Shown here: positions 1 to 5,747 of the stretch, one piece after another
How the letters are laid out: every line of letters starts with the position of its first letter
Position numbering within the stretch: the first letter of the stretch is position 1
Assembly: GCA_003219495.1 (NCBI GenBank)
Contig: QHOZ01000138.1
Coordinates: 1 to 5,747 of the forward strand
DNA: 5,747 bases
Source of the DNA: Verrucomicrobiota bacterium
Lineage (GTDB): Bacteria > Verrucomicrobiota > Verrucomicrobiae > Chthoniobacterales > UBA10450
Reading direction: 5' to 3'
Notes under the pieces: generated by a model
The model's database searches: none
Seen by the model: the letters and a program-made list of their open reading frames with translations, nothing else
What the model was told of the DNA's origin: nothing
Made by a program: the position numbers and the translations under genes

Positions 1-345
1 CGCACAATGACAACGGACGTGAGCGGCACTGTTATTTACCGAAACGTTTACACTCAATTGCTCGAATACATCGTCTCGGCCGATCTCGTCTTTTATATTC
101 TGATGGTGCTCGCGGTCATCGTGCTTCGCCGAAAAGCGGCCGACGCCGAAAGGCCATATCGCACGTGGGGCTATCCGCTCGTGCCGATCGCTTCGATGCT
201 GCTTGCCGCCGTGCTCACAGTGGATCTTGCATTCCTCGCGCCGACGACTTCCGGAATTGGAATACTGATCGTGCTCACCGGCGTGCCGGTTTATTTTTTC
301 TGGCGGAAATCCTCGACTGCGCAAACTCAGAGCGCTGTGCGATGA
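1..345 (+). CDS. APC-family amino-acid permease, C-terminal fragment (cut by left edge)
   Basis: This is the last ~114 residues of a cytoplasmic-membrane amino-acid transporter. The frame is open to the first base with no stop, and the first ATG in the window (position 7) falls mid-protein, so the real start lies to the left. Three hydrophobic stretches are visible: LEYIVSADLVFYILMVLAVIV, then a stretch around YPLVPIASMLLAAVLTVDLAFLA, then IGILIVLTGVPVYFFW. Between the first two sits a basic loop, RRKAADAERPYRTWGYP. The ERPYR-x-x-GYP signature followed by a final helix ending in PVYFFWRK is characteristic of the C-terminal end of APC-superfamily permeases (AA_permease_2 type), which are usually about 450-530 residues. 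Substrate specificity cannot be read from this fragment. Its last 19 bases overlap the 3' end of the opposite-strand glycosyltransferase gene. The stop is TGA at 343-345. Confidence 0.85.
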   Translation, partial: RTMTTDVSGTVIYRNVYTQLLEYIVSADLVFYILMVLAVIVLRRKAADAERPYRTWGYPLVPIASMLLAAVLTVDLAFLAPTTSGIGILIVLTGVPVYFFWRKSSTAQTQSAVR

Positions 346-1823
346 AAGAAATTGTAGCGACTGGCAAAGGCCGGCGCGTTGGTTTGGAACTGCGAAATTA
401 GAACGAGCAGCAGCGTTGCGGCGAGAACGGTCCATCGTATCCATTCGCGTTTGAATCCGGCGGCAAATCGATCGATCACATAAACGAGCAGCAGAAAAAA
501 CGGCACGGCGGCGGCGTTCAGTAATCTGCCGGAAATAAAGTAGGGATGCTCGCGAGATGGGTAGGGGCAATTTCCAAAATCAAAACGCAGCGAAAGGATG
601 ACAAGCAGCGCGAGAATCGAAACGAAACTGAGCAAAGCCAGCCAAAGCACCGATTGTCGATCTTTGTCTCCCGATTCTCTCCGCGCGATCAGGACAATGG
701 CGGCGACAATGATGAGCGCAGTGAGGATCGCGTAGAAGCCGTCCGAAAATGGCGAGCGCATTCGTTGCAAGTGCCAAACGAATTCGCCGCGCCAGAAACT
801 CGCGGTTAGCTCTGGCCAAAATTCACGAAAGCCGTGCAAGGTGAAGAGCGGATGCGGCAACCACTCGCTGATCGGTTTCGCGGCCCAGCCTAACAATTCA
901 ATTTTCGATTTCGTTGCTGTGAGATCGCCGAAGTTCTGGTGATTCCACGCAAACCAGAGACTCATCGGAACTGCAAAGGAGAGAAACAACGCGCACATTG
1001 GCACGACGAACGAACGAAGCGATCCCTTTCGCGCGGATGAAAATGTTTTCGCCGCAAGAATAATCGCGACCGCAATCGGCAAGGCAAAATTGCTCGTTTT
1101 CGTTAGGCAAGTCGCGGCCAACGCGAGGCCGGTCCAGATCGACACCGCAATTCCCACGCGCGGTTGTAACAACATTTTCGTTAGCCCAAGGAAAGCGAGA
1201 CCGAAGCAAATCGGCGAAAATGCATCAGCTTGGGTGGAGTAAAACGCGCTTTGCGGCCAAATCGCAAGCAGTGCGGCGGTTCCGATCTGACCGAATTCGT
1301 TTTCGGGAAAGATCAATCGTGCGGCGAGGAAACCGATCCAAACCAGAACCGCGGCGTACGCGACATTCAGAAAGCGCACCCAGTAGAGAAGGGTGAGATC
1401 GTTTAATCCGACTGCGCGGCCCAAATTCATCCACGCGCCGGCGGTTGCGTAGTAAAAAGGCGGCTCTCCACATTCGTGGTTCGGGCGCGCTTCCCAAACG
1501 GGAATAGCCGCGGCGACAATTTGCTCCTGCACATCGCGTGGCAGCGTCCACGCCGGCCCCAAATCGTTTTCGGCATATTGTTCCGGCTTAAGAAAATAGT
1601 CCGGCGAACTGTAGAGCGCGAAATAGCGCGCCGAGTCTTTGGAAAAATTTTCAATGCCGCGCGGTGGCGATGCGTGCGCGTATTTCAGAACAAGATCGAC
1701 ATGCGCTTGCTCGTCCACGTTGTTGAAAAACGGAAACGCAGCCGCGAATATGAAAACGCGCAGCGCCGCGACGAGACAAAGCACGATGACAACCAACCAC
1801 GCTCGTTGTTCTAAGAAGTTCAT
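327..1823 (-). CDS. GT-C fold membrane glycosyltransferase-like protein (DUF2142/PMT-like)
   Basis: The product is a 498-residue polytopic inner-membrane protein, probably a glycosyltransferase using a polyprenyl-phosphate sugar donor on the outer face of the membrane. Residues 9-30 form a first transmembrane helix. It is followed by a long polar loop (about 31-140) that opens with FFNNVDEQAH. The acidic pair D37-E38 lies just after helix 1, where GT-C enzymes carry their catalytic or metal-binding Asp/Glu. Further family-like motifs are EPPFYYA (about 120-126), YWVRFLN (147-153) before the next helix, and WPQSAFYSTQADAFS (about 189-203). About ten hydrophobic segments follow, up to a basic C-terminus. 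The ATG at 1823 overlaps the TGA of the upstream gene as ATGA. There is no clear Shine-Dalgarno, so translational coupling is likely. The GT-C assignment is fairly secure; the donor and acceptor are unknown. The alternative is an uncharacterised DUF2142-type protein without proven enzyme activity. Confidence 0.75.
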   Translation of the reverse strand: MNFLEQRAWLVVIVLCLVAALRVFIFAAAFPFFNNVDEQAHVDLVLKYAHASPPRGIENFSKDSARYFALYSSPDYFLKPEQYAENDLGPAWTLPRDVQEQIVAAAIPVWEARPNHECGEPPFYYATAGAWMNLGRAVGLNDLTLLYWVRFLNVAYAAVLVWIGFLAARLIFPENEFGQIGTAALLAIWPQSAFYSTQADAFSPICFGLAFLGLTKMLLQPRVGIAVSIWTGLALAATCLTKTSNFALPIAVAIILAAKTFSSARKGSLRSFVVPMCALFLSFAVPMSLWFAWNHQNFGDLTATKSKIELLGWAAKPISEWLPHPLFTLHGFREFWPELTASFWRGEFVWHLQRMRSPFSDGFYAILTALIIVAAIVLIARRESGDKDRQSVLWLALLSFVSILALLVILSLRFDFGNCPYPSREHPYFISGRLLNAAAVPFFLLLVYVIDRFAAGFKREWIRWTVLAATLLLVLISQFQTNAPAFASRYNFFHRTAL

Positions 1824-3397
1824 TCCGCGATTTCCGAGGCGAAGCGCTGTTGGATGATTGTTAGCGAGCCGTGCTCTCGAATCTGCGGCGGTGCGTTGCT
1901 TTTAAGCGCGAGCGTGGATTCCACTTGCGTCCTAAAGGGTGAATGCGCTTCTAGCACAAACGACGCGCGTTCCTGCTCGCTCGGCTCCGATTTGGGAATG
2001 GACGGTGGGTAGACCGGCCGATCGACACCGAATATCGATTCGGACGCGATGAGTTTTTCCTTCGTTTCGAAAATGAGTGGATAAACAAAGGAGATCGTTG
2101 TCCACACGGCGCGGATTCCGTTTTGTTCAATGTCATGTTCGACTCCGTCGATGTCCGCTCCTGGAATCCGGATCATTTCATAGCCGTCCCGGGTCGGCGA
2201 TAGCGTGAGCGTTTCGATCTCGTTGTGAGTCGCAACATCAAAGATAGCGACAACACCGCAGACACTTGTCGCGAATAACACGAGTACCCCGGCCCCGCGC
2301 AGAAGAACTCTTTGCCGACGCAAAAGGTCGTCGATTAATCGCGCGAGTAAAATCGACATGAAAAATGTCGCGCCGAGAAAATATCCGGGCACGCGCAGCG
2401 GCGCGATGAGGTAAGGAATAAAGCTCACGCCGATCAAGGTCAGCATGAGCAGATCCTTCGTCTGTTGATTTGTGCTGAACCCGGATTTGAACGCGCCAGC
2501 CAATTGCGGAAGCGCGTAACGCGCCGCGACCACGATGGCGAGCACAGTCACGAAATACAAAACGTAACCGGTCCATTTCGTTTCCGGAAAATACCAGAGC
2601 ACCGTGTCGTCGCTGAAAAACTTCGGCATCTCGTTGAGGAAAATCTGCGTCCACGCATGAAGTCCGAATCGCGTGGCCAACCCGCCAGCTTCAGGTTTTT
2701 CCAAGAAGAGGAAGTGCCAGTTGCGCAGCGAGTGGGCCATGTTCCACCAGATCGCCGGCGCATAGCCCAGGAAAAATCCGCCGAGTCCGGCCGCAAAAGT
2801 TTGGATCGACCATCGCCGCCGCAGAATCAGCAAAATCCAAAGAGCGAGGATGAGGATGAGAAGCAATTCCATCCCCCAAAAGGCGACACCGCAGGACAAA
2901 CCGAACAGGAAAAAATTTCGTTCGCGGACGCGCTGTTCCTTTTCGACGCTCAAGAAGAGAAGGACCAGTGCGGGAATAAATAAAAAATAAAATGCGTAGC
3001 CGCGCGGTTGGAAATGCCACTTCAGCATTCCAGGCCAGAGCGAAAAGATTAAAGCAGCCCAGGTTGCGACGGGAACTGAGTAAAGTCGCGCCGTCATCAG
3101 GTAAAAGAGAACGAGGCAAACCAGCGACAACAACACGATTGGAATTTTCAAGGCCATAACACTCACTCCGCCAATCGCGAACGGGACCGCTGCGAGATAC
3201 GCTTCCCACGCGCAAGACGCGTTATATGAGATCCCGTAGAAGTAGAACGGGAAATAGCGGCCCTCGAGAATGTGTTTGCCCATCAAGCCGATGATCGCTT
3301 CATCGCTGGTGACGTGCGTTTGCGACAAAAACAGAATTACAACTCGCGCAATCGCAGTTGCGATCAGAATGATCAGAAAACGCCGATGCCGCCGCAT
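1820..3397 (-). CDS. GT-C fold glycosyltransferase, family 39-like (PMT_2 type)
   Basis: The product is a 525-residue polytopic inner-membrane protein of the ArnT/PMT-like GT-C class, expected to transfer a sugar from a lipid carrier at the periplasmic face. Helix 1 spans residues 7-24. It is followed at once by TSDEAIIGLMGKHILEGR, with the expected acidic pair D32-E33, and then by YFYGISYNAS and EAYLAA (E65-L68). This arrangement is typical of GT39-like proteins. About ten hydrophobic segments run to residue ~385. After that comes a soluble C-terminal region of about 135 residues, containing DIDGVEHDIEQNGIRAVWTT and FVYPLIFETKEKLIAS, which is probably periplasmic. The ATG at 3397 is the first start after an in-frame upstream TGA; no strong Shine-Dalgarno precedes it. 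The stop overlaps the next gene's ATG, so the two genes are almost certainly co-transcribed. The 134-residue secreted-protein gene lies 77 bases upstream on the same strand. Substrate is unknown. Confidence 0.8.
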   Translation of the reverse strand: MRRHRRFLIILIATAIARVVILFLSQTHVTSDEAIIGLMGKHILEGRYFPFYFYGISYNASCAWEAYLAAVPFAIGGVSVMALKIPIVLLSLVCLVLFYLMTARLYSVPVATWAALIFSLWPGMLKWHFQPRGYAFYFLFIPALVLLFLSVEKEQRVRERNFFLFGLSCGVAFWGMELLLILILALWILLILRRRWSIQTFAAGLGGFFLGYAPAIWWNMAHSLRNWHFLFLEKPEAGGLATRFGLHAWTQIFLNEMPKFFSDDTVLWYFPETKWTGYVLYFVTVLAIVVAARYALPQLAGAFKSGFSTNQQTKDLLMLTLIGVSFIPYLIAPLRVPGYFLGATFFMSILLARLIDDLLRRQRVLLRGAGVLVLFATSVCGVVAIFDVATHNEIETLTLSPTRDGYEMIRIPGADIDGVEHDIEQNGIRAVWTTISFVYPLIFETKEKLIASESIFGVDRPVYPPSIPKSEPSEQERASFVLEAHSPFRTQVESTLALKSNAPPQIREHGSLTIIQQRFASEIAE

Positions 3398-3474
3398 GCG
3401 CTCAGTCGTTATGCGACCCGGCAGGCGAGGTCAACGTCGGATGTCGCTCTTTGCAACGTTCGCAAACGCCGCTG

Positions 3475-3879
3475 TCACTTTGCCTGAATCAGCAGAGTCG
3501 GGCGTCCGCGCAGAGTTTCGCACCAGGCCTTGCCTTTATGATCCTCTCGCTCCCAAACCTGTTTGTCCGGATCCTTCTTCCAGGTGCGTTCGTTGCTGCT
3601 TCCTTCCAGGAAGGCGTCGATTTCTCTCTCTGAAAGCTCGGCCTGGTCCGTCCGCGTGTAGCTCTCGGCGACGCTCAAATGTCTGAGGAACTGCACAAGG
3701 ATCTTGTAATCGCCCTTGTGATAAAGGTTCGTGATAACGCCATTTTTATCGGGGAATCCCTCATTATCCGGTTTTCCAAAGAGTTCCTCGATTTCGGATT
3801 CGCTATTGCCCAACGCGGCAAAAGCAGGAGTGCTCAAAATGGCGAAGACGGTGAAAATTAAGAGGAGGATGCGTTTCAT
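3475..3879 (-). CDS. small exported protein of unknown function
   Basis: I do not recognise a named family for this 134-residue protein. Residues 1-21 form a clear Sec signal peptide: MKR, a hydrophobic core (ILLLIFTVFAIL), and an STPAFA cleavage site, predicted after A21 or A22. There is no lipobox cysteine, so a soluble periplasmic or secreted protein is expected. The mature part is short, charged and helical-looking. It starts with SEIEELFGKPDNEGFPDKNG, which loosely recalls the E-x-x-x-FGKP stretch of SmpA/BamE-like small envelope proteins; this is a weak resemblance only. The single cysteine, C120, precludes an internal disulfide. The start is supported by AAAGGA five bases upstream of the ATG. 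The glycosyltransferase gene follows 77 bases downstream on the same strand, so shared transcription is possible. The opposite-strand neighbour is divergently oriented. Confidence 0.8.
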   Translation of the reverse strand: MKRILLLIFTVFAILSTPAFAALGNSESEIEELFGKPDNEGFPDKNGVITNLYHKGDYKILVQFLRHLSVAESYTRTDQAELSEREIDAFLEGSSNERTWKKDPDKQVWEREDHKGKAWCETLRGRPTLLIQAK

Positions 3880-3884
3880 TTTGA

Positions 3885-3890
3885 TCCTTT
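3885..3890 (-). promoter_or_regulatory. Shine-Dalgarno of the 134-residue exported protein gene
   Basis: On the minus strand this reads AAAGGA, five bases before the ATG at 3879. It is the clearest ribosome binding site in the window and fixes that start. The two glycosyltransferase genes and the divergent + strand gene lack an equally good site. Confidence 0.6.
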
Positions 3891-3943
3891 GAATTTACTC
3901 GACTTTAACGATTGAAGTTGCGTTTTATCTCATAGCGCAAGGG

Positions 3944-3982
3944 CCGGCGCAAGTTGCTGCTACGAACCGTCGCGTGCGCCGG
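3944..3982. repeat. 8-bp perfect inverted repeat in divergent intergenic region
   Basis: The arm CCGGCGCA (3944-3951) is exactly complementary to TGCGCCGG (3975-3982), with a 23-base spacer. It lies between the divergent genes starting at 3879 (-) and 4022 (+). It could be an operator-like site or a stem in the leader of the + strand gene. The arms are GC-rich and short, so chance occurrence is possible. No T-run follows, so it is not a terminator. Confidence 0.35.
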
Positions 3983-3996
3983 AGCAGGGTGTGCTC
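3982..3996 (+). other. small hairpin in the leader of the + strand exported-protein gene
   Basis: GAGCA, loop GGGTG, then TGCTC makes a 5-bp perfect stem with a 5-base loop, 25 bases before the ATG at 4022. It shares its first base with the end of the larger inverted repeat, so the two structures nearly abut. It may influence translation initiation or may be incidental. Confidence 0.2.
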
Positions 3997-4021
3997 GTCA
4001 ACTCTACGAAACACCCATTTT

Positions 4022-5089
4022 ATGAAAAGAATCCGAAGCGTTCGCATCGGCCAAATATTGTTTATCGCGGGGTTGCTCGCTTTCTCGGCGGGTCGGTCGG
4101 AGGGAAAATTGCAAAAGAAAACGGCCGAAGCGCCGGCGGGAAATGAAAACGAGTTGCTCGCCACTGCGATGCAAAACATGAGCAACGGAGTTTGGTCGGT
4201 CAACGGCACGGTCACATTCAAAAAGACGATCAAGCTCCGCGGATTACTTTCCGGCGCCGACTACGATTTGTCGATGGAACCCGGAGTTAAACCAGACACG
4301 CCGATGCGCGGTATCGTGATCAAAGACAAAGCGTGGGTGTGCTCGGACGGAGAAACCTGGCATGCGAGCAACGCGGACGATCGTATGCTCTACAACTGGA
4401 CGCACGTGCCGATCATGTCGGATCGACAATTGCCGCCTTTCGAAAAAATCGGAAGCGAGCAACGCGGCGGGCAACCGGTGTTACATGTTCGACTCAAGGT
4501 GTCGGAGAAGAAAGCCGATCCGAAAGAACTGCCGCAGTACTGGATCGCGCTGGACCCGAACGGCGCCGCGCAATACATCGCGCACGCGGAGATGCCCATG
4601 TTCTCGCAGGCCGCAAATTCGGTTCTCCACTGCTCGTTCGACTATGCGCCGGCGAAGGAAAAGGTCGCGCCGCCGTCGATCGGCGCGCCGGTCGATGAAA
4701 AAGCGCACGATTTCAACGACATTGATAAACACAAAATGGAATGGGCGAAAAAAATTGTGCGCGTTGATCTCGATCCGAAACTTTTGCAGTCAGAACAAAT
4801 CGGCGAGAGCACGTATCGCGGTTTTGTGAAAGACACCGCCGGGCATTATGGCCGGGTTGAATTCCCGCACGACTCTTTGGTTAAGTTAGGCTTTCTGAAA
4901 AAAACCGTGAGCGGGACTCACGCCTGGGAAGAATTACAAAAAATGGACGCCGCGGGCCGGACGGAAGGCGCGCCGGTGACGATTTATGTAGAAATTCTTC
5001 CGCTTGGAGAAAAACCGGCAGCGCGAGTGGTCGCAGTCGGCGCGAAACTAGAACGCGAAGCGGACGGAACGGTCACCTATTCCTGGTAA
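4022..5089 (+). CDS. exported protein, possible LolA/LppX-like N-terminal domain; function unknown
   Basis: This is a 355-residue protein. I chose the ATG at 4022 because it begins a proper signal peptide: MKRIRSVR, then a hydrophobic core IGQILFIAGLLAFSA, with cleavage probably between about residues 23 and 28. The frame also extends to a GTG at 3974, which would put 16 polar residues before that signal. Mature residues ~42-220 read as a beta-rich domain (VWSVNGTVTFKK, IVIKDKAWVCSDGETWH, LPQYWIALDPNGAAQYI, VLHCSFDYAP, ending in APPSIGAPV). This pattern recalls the LolA/LppX-like lipoprotein-carrier fold, but the match is by eye only. A linker near 222-238 leads to a second domain (~239-355) with VDLDPKLLQSEQIGEST and VTIYVEILPLG, which I cannot assign. 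Two cysteines are present, C107 and C204. No strong Shine-Dalgarno is visible. The gene ends 8 bases from the convergent neighbour. Confidence 0.75.
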   Translation: MKRIRSVRIGQILFIAGLLAFSAGRSEGKLQKKTAEAPAGNENELLATAMQNMSNGVWSVNGTVTFKKTIKLRGLLSGADYDLSMEPGVKPDTPMRGIVIKDKAWVCSDGETWHASNADDRMLYNWTHVPIMSDRQLPPFEKIGSEQRGGQPVLHVRLKVSEKKADPKELPQYWIALDPNGAAQYIAHAEMPMFSQAANSVLHCSFDYAPAKEKVAPPSIGAPVDEKAHDFNDIDKHKMEWAKKIVRVDLDPKLLQSEQIGESTYRGFVKDTAGHYGRVEFPHDSLVKLGFLKKTVSGTHAWEELQKMDAAGRTEGAPVTIYVEILPLGEKPAARVVAVGAKLEREADGTVTYSW

Positions 5090-5097
5090 CTCGCTTC

Positions 5098-5706
5098 TCA
5101 TTTTTTAGTAGCTGTGCGCTTGAGATCGTAGCCGTCCTTGACGGCGCCGTAATTACTCGCGTGTTCGACTAAGCCGGCGGCCTTTTTCCAGACGAACTTC
5201 GTGTAATGGCCTGAATCGTGGCTAGTCATATATGTGCATTGGTCGCCATTGACCGTGATCTCTGTGGTGTAAGGCCCTTCCTCGAAATTCATTTTGCCGG
5301 TGTTGATCGCACGAATGTCGCTCTGCTCGGAATCAGGCGCTTTCTCCATCGCTGAAATCTTTTTTGCGGCCGCGTCATTGTCTTCTTCGTTCAAAAGAAC
5401 AATGTGATCGTCCGTTGCGATAAAATATAACGGAGGCACTTCTCGTTTTTGTTTCGCGCGCGATTTCGGATCCGCGAACTCGATCTTGAAAATCGCGCCC
5501 CACGGCATGCTGGCGATGCGAGTAGTGATCATGCGCATCGTCAACGGAATGTCGCCGTCGGTGTATTCGTCATTCCATTCTTTGCCGCGAACCTCGATCG
5601 AAACGGGTTTGTCATCCTTGGCGTTGAGATAGGGATTGACCGCAAACGCTGAGTCCGCGAGGAAGATCGACATCGTCGCAACGACAAAAACCGTCGGGGT
5701 TTTCAT
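5098..5706 (-). CDS. exported protein of unknown function, 202 residues
   Basis: No named family is recognised. Residues 1-22 form a Sec signal peptide (MKTPTVFVVATMSIFLADSAFA), with the cleavage motif AFA before VNPYLNAK. There is no lipobox, so the mature protein of about 180 residues is expected in the periplasm or outside the cell. Features of the mature part are a middle beta-rich region (AIFKIEFADP, PPLYFIATDDHIVLLNEED), an acidic lysine-rich helical stretch (about 108-128), and a C-terminal section GHYTKFVWKKAAGLVEHASNYGAVKDGYDLKR. That last section has the look of a beta-hairpin repeat seen at the ends of many short bacterial envelope proteins. The single cysteine is C157. The ATG at 5706 is the only start that gives the signal peptide at the N-terminus, although no clear Shine-Dalgarno precedes it. 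It is convergent with the 355-residue exported protein, with 8 bases between the stops. Confidence 0.78.
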   Translation of the reverse strand: MKTPTVFVVATMSIFLADSAFAVNPYLNAKDDKPVSIEVRGKEWNDEYTDGDIPLTMRMITTRIASMPWGAIFKIEFADPKSRAKQKREVPPLYFIATDDHIVLLNEEDNDAAAKKISAMEKAPDSEQSDIRAINTGKMNFEEGPYTTEITVNGDQCTYMTSHDSGHYTKFVWKKAAGLVEHASNYGAVKDGYDLKRTATKK

Positions 5707-5730
5707 GCGCGGATGTTAACAGGAGTTGGC

Positions 5731-5736
5731 TTGACA
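5731..5736 (+). promoter_or_regulatory. candidate -35 element (TTGACA) for a gene to the right
   Basis: An exact sigma-70 -35 consensus lies on the + strand, facing out of the right edge and away from the minus-strand gene starting at 5706. The matching -10 would fall at about 5754, beyond the window, so the promoter cannot be confirmed. A single hexamer match is weak evidence. Confidence 0.2.
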
Positions 5737-5747
5737 CTGCAGCTTAG

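Noticed and set aside
546..809. + strand frame antisense to the 498-residue membrane protein
   Set aside because: Highly charged composition and complete overlap with a convincing membrane-protein gene.
2465..2983. A long + strand open frame (172 residues) antisense to the 525-residue glycosyltransferase
   Set aside because: Its product is rich in Arg, Glu, Gln and Lys, as expected from reading the complement of Leu/Phe-rich membrane codons. It has no domain-like pattern, and the minus-strand protein is clearly real.
2691..3215. A 174-residue minus-strand frame overlapping the glycosyltransferase in another frame
   Set aside because: It lies wholly within the larger gene, with Arg-rich composition and no recognisable motif; it is a shadow of the real gene.
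3450..3466. Stem TTTGC / GCAAA with a 7-base loop in the 77-base gap between the 134-residue gene and the glycosyltransferase
   Set aside because: Only 5 bp, AT-rich, with no U-tract in the minus direction; not enough for a terminator. Read-through from the upstream gene remains possible.
3912..3940. Possible sigma-70 promoter starting with TTGAAG on the + strand, and TTGCGC-17-GATAAA on the - strand
   Set aside because: The + strand hexamer has no -10 at the right spacing, and the - strand pair matches only 3/6 and 4/6 consensus bases; not distinguishable from chance.
4362..4829. A 155-residue + strand frame inside the 355-residue exported-protein gene
   Set aside because: The translation is extremely Arg/Ser-rich and low in complexity, typical of an out-of-frame reading of GC-rich coding sequence.
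5072..5090. Imperfect stem GTCACC / GGTAAC at the convergent gene ends
   Set aside because: It has a mismatch on the + RNA and a G-U pair on the - RNA, and no adjacent U-tract on the minus side; too weak for an intrinsic terminator.

Overview
The window is ordinary-looking bacterial chromosome, densely coded, with membrane and exported proteins on both strands. No tRNA, rRNA, CRISPR array, insertion sequence or phage gene was seen. The combination of a left-truncated APC amino-acid permease, large GT-C membrane proteins and several short secreted proteins of unknown function would fit a soil Verrucomicrobiota (Chthoniobacterales / Udaeobacter-like). That placement rests on general protein resemblance only and is tentative.

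Layout from left to right. (1) Positions 1-345, + strand: the C-terminal end of an amino-acid permease whose start lies outside the window. (2) Positions 327-3397, - strand: two polytopic membrane proteins that look like GT-C (PMT/ArnT/DUF2142-like) glycosyltransferases. They are joined by a 4-base ATGA stop/start overlap, so they are probably one transcription unit. The downstream gene's 3' end overlaps the permease's 3' end tail-to-tail by 19 bases. (3) Positions 3475-3879, - strand: a 134-residue exported protein with a good Shine-Dalgarno, 77 bases upstream of the glycosyltransferase pair and possibly in the same transcript. (4) Positions 3880-4021: a 142-base divergent intergenic region with an 8-bp inverted repeat and a small hairpin. 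(5) Positions 4022-5089, + strand: a 355-residue exported protein that may have a LolA/LppX-like domain followed by a second, unassigned domain. (6) Positions 5098-5706, - strand: a 202-residue exported protein, convergent with the previous gene and separated from it by only 8 bases. (7) Positions 5707-5747: the start of another intergenic region, with an exact TTGACA hexamer on the + strand.

Functionally, the two GT-C proteins probably transfer sugar from a polyprenyl-phosphate carrier to a glycan, lipid or protein on the outer face of the inner membrane. The three exported proteins would act in the periplasm or cell envelope, but nothing in the sequence ties them to the glycosyltransferases beyond proximity. 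I found no convincing evidence of a new defence, mobile or biosynthetic system. The most useful leads are the unassigned exported proteins and the paired GT-C genes.
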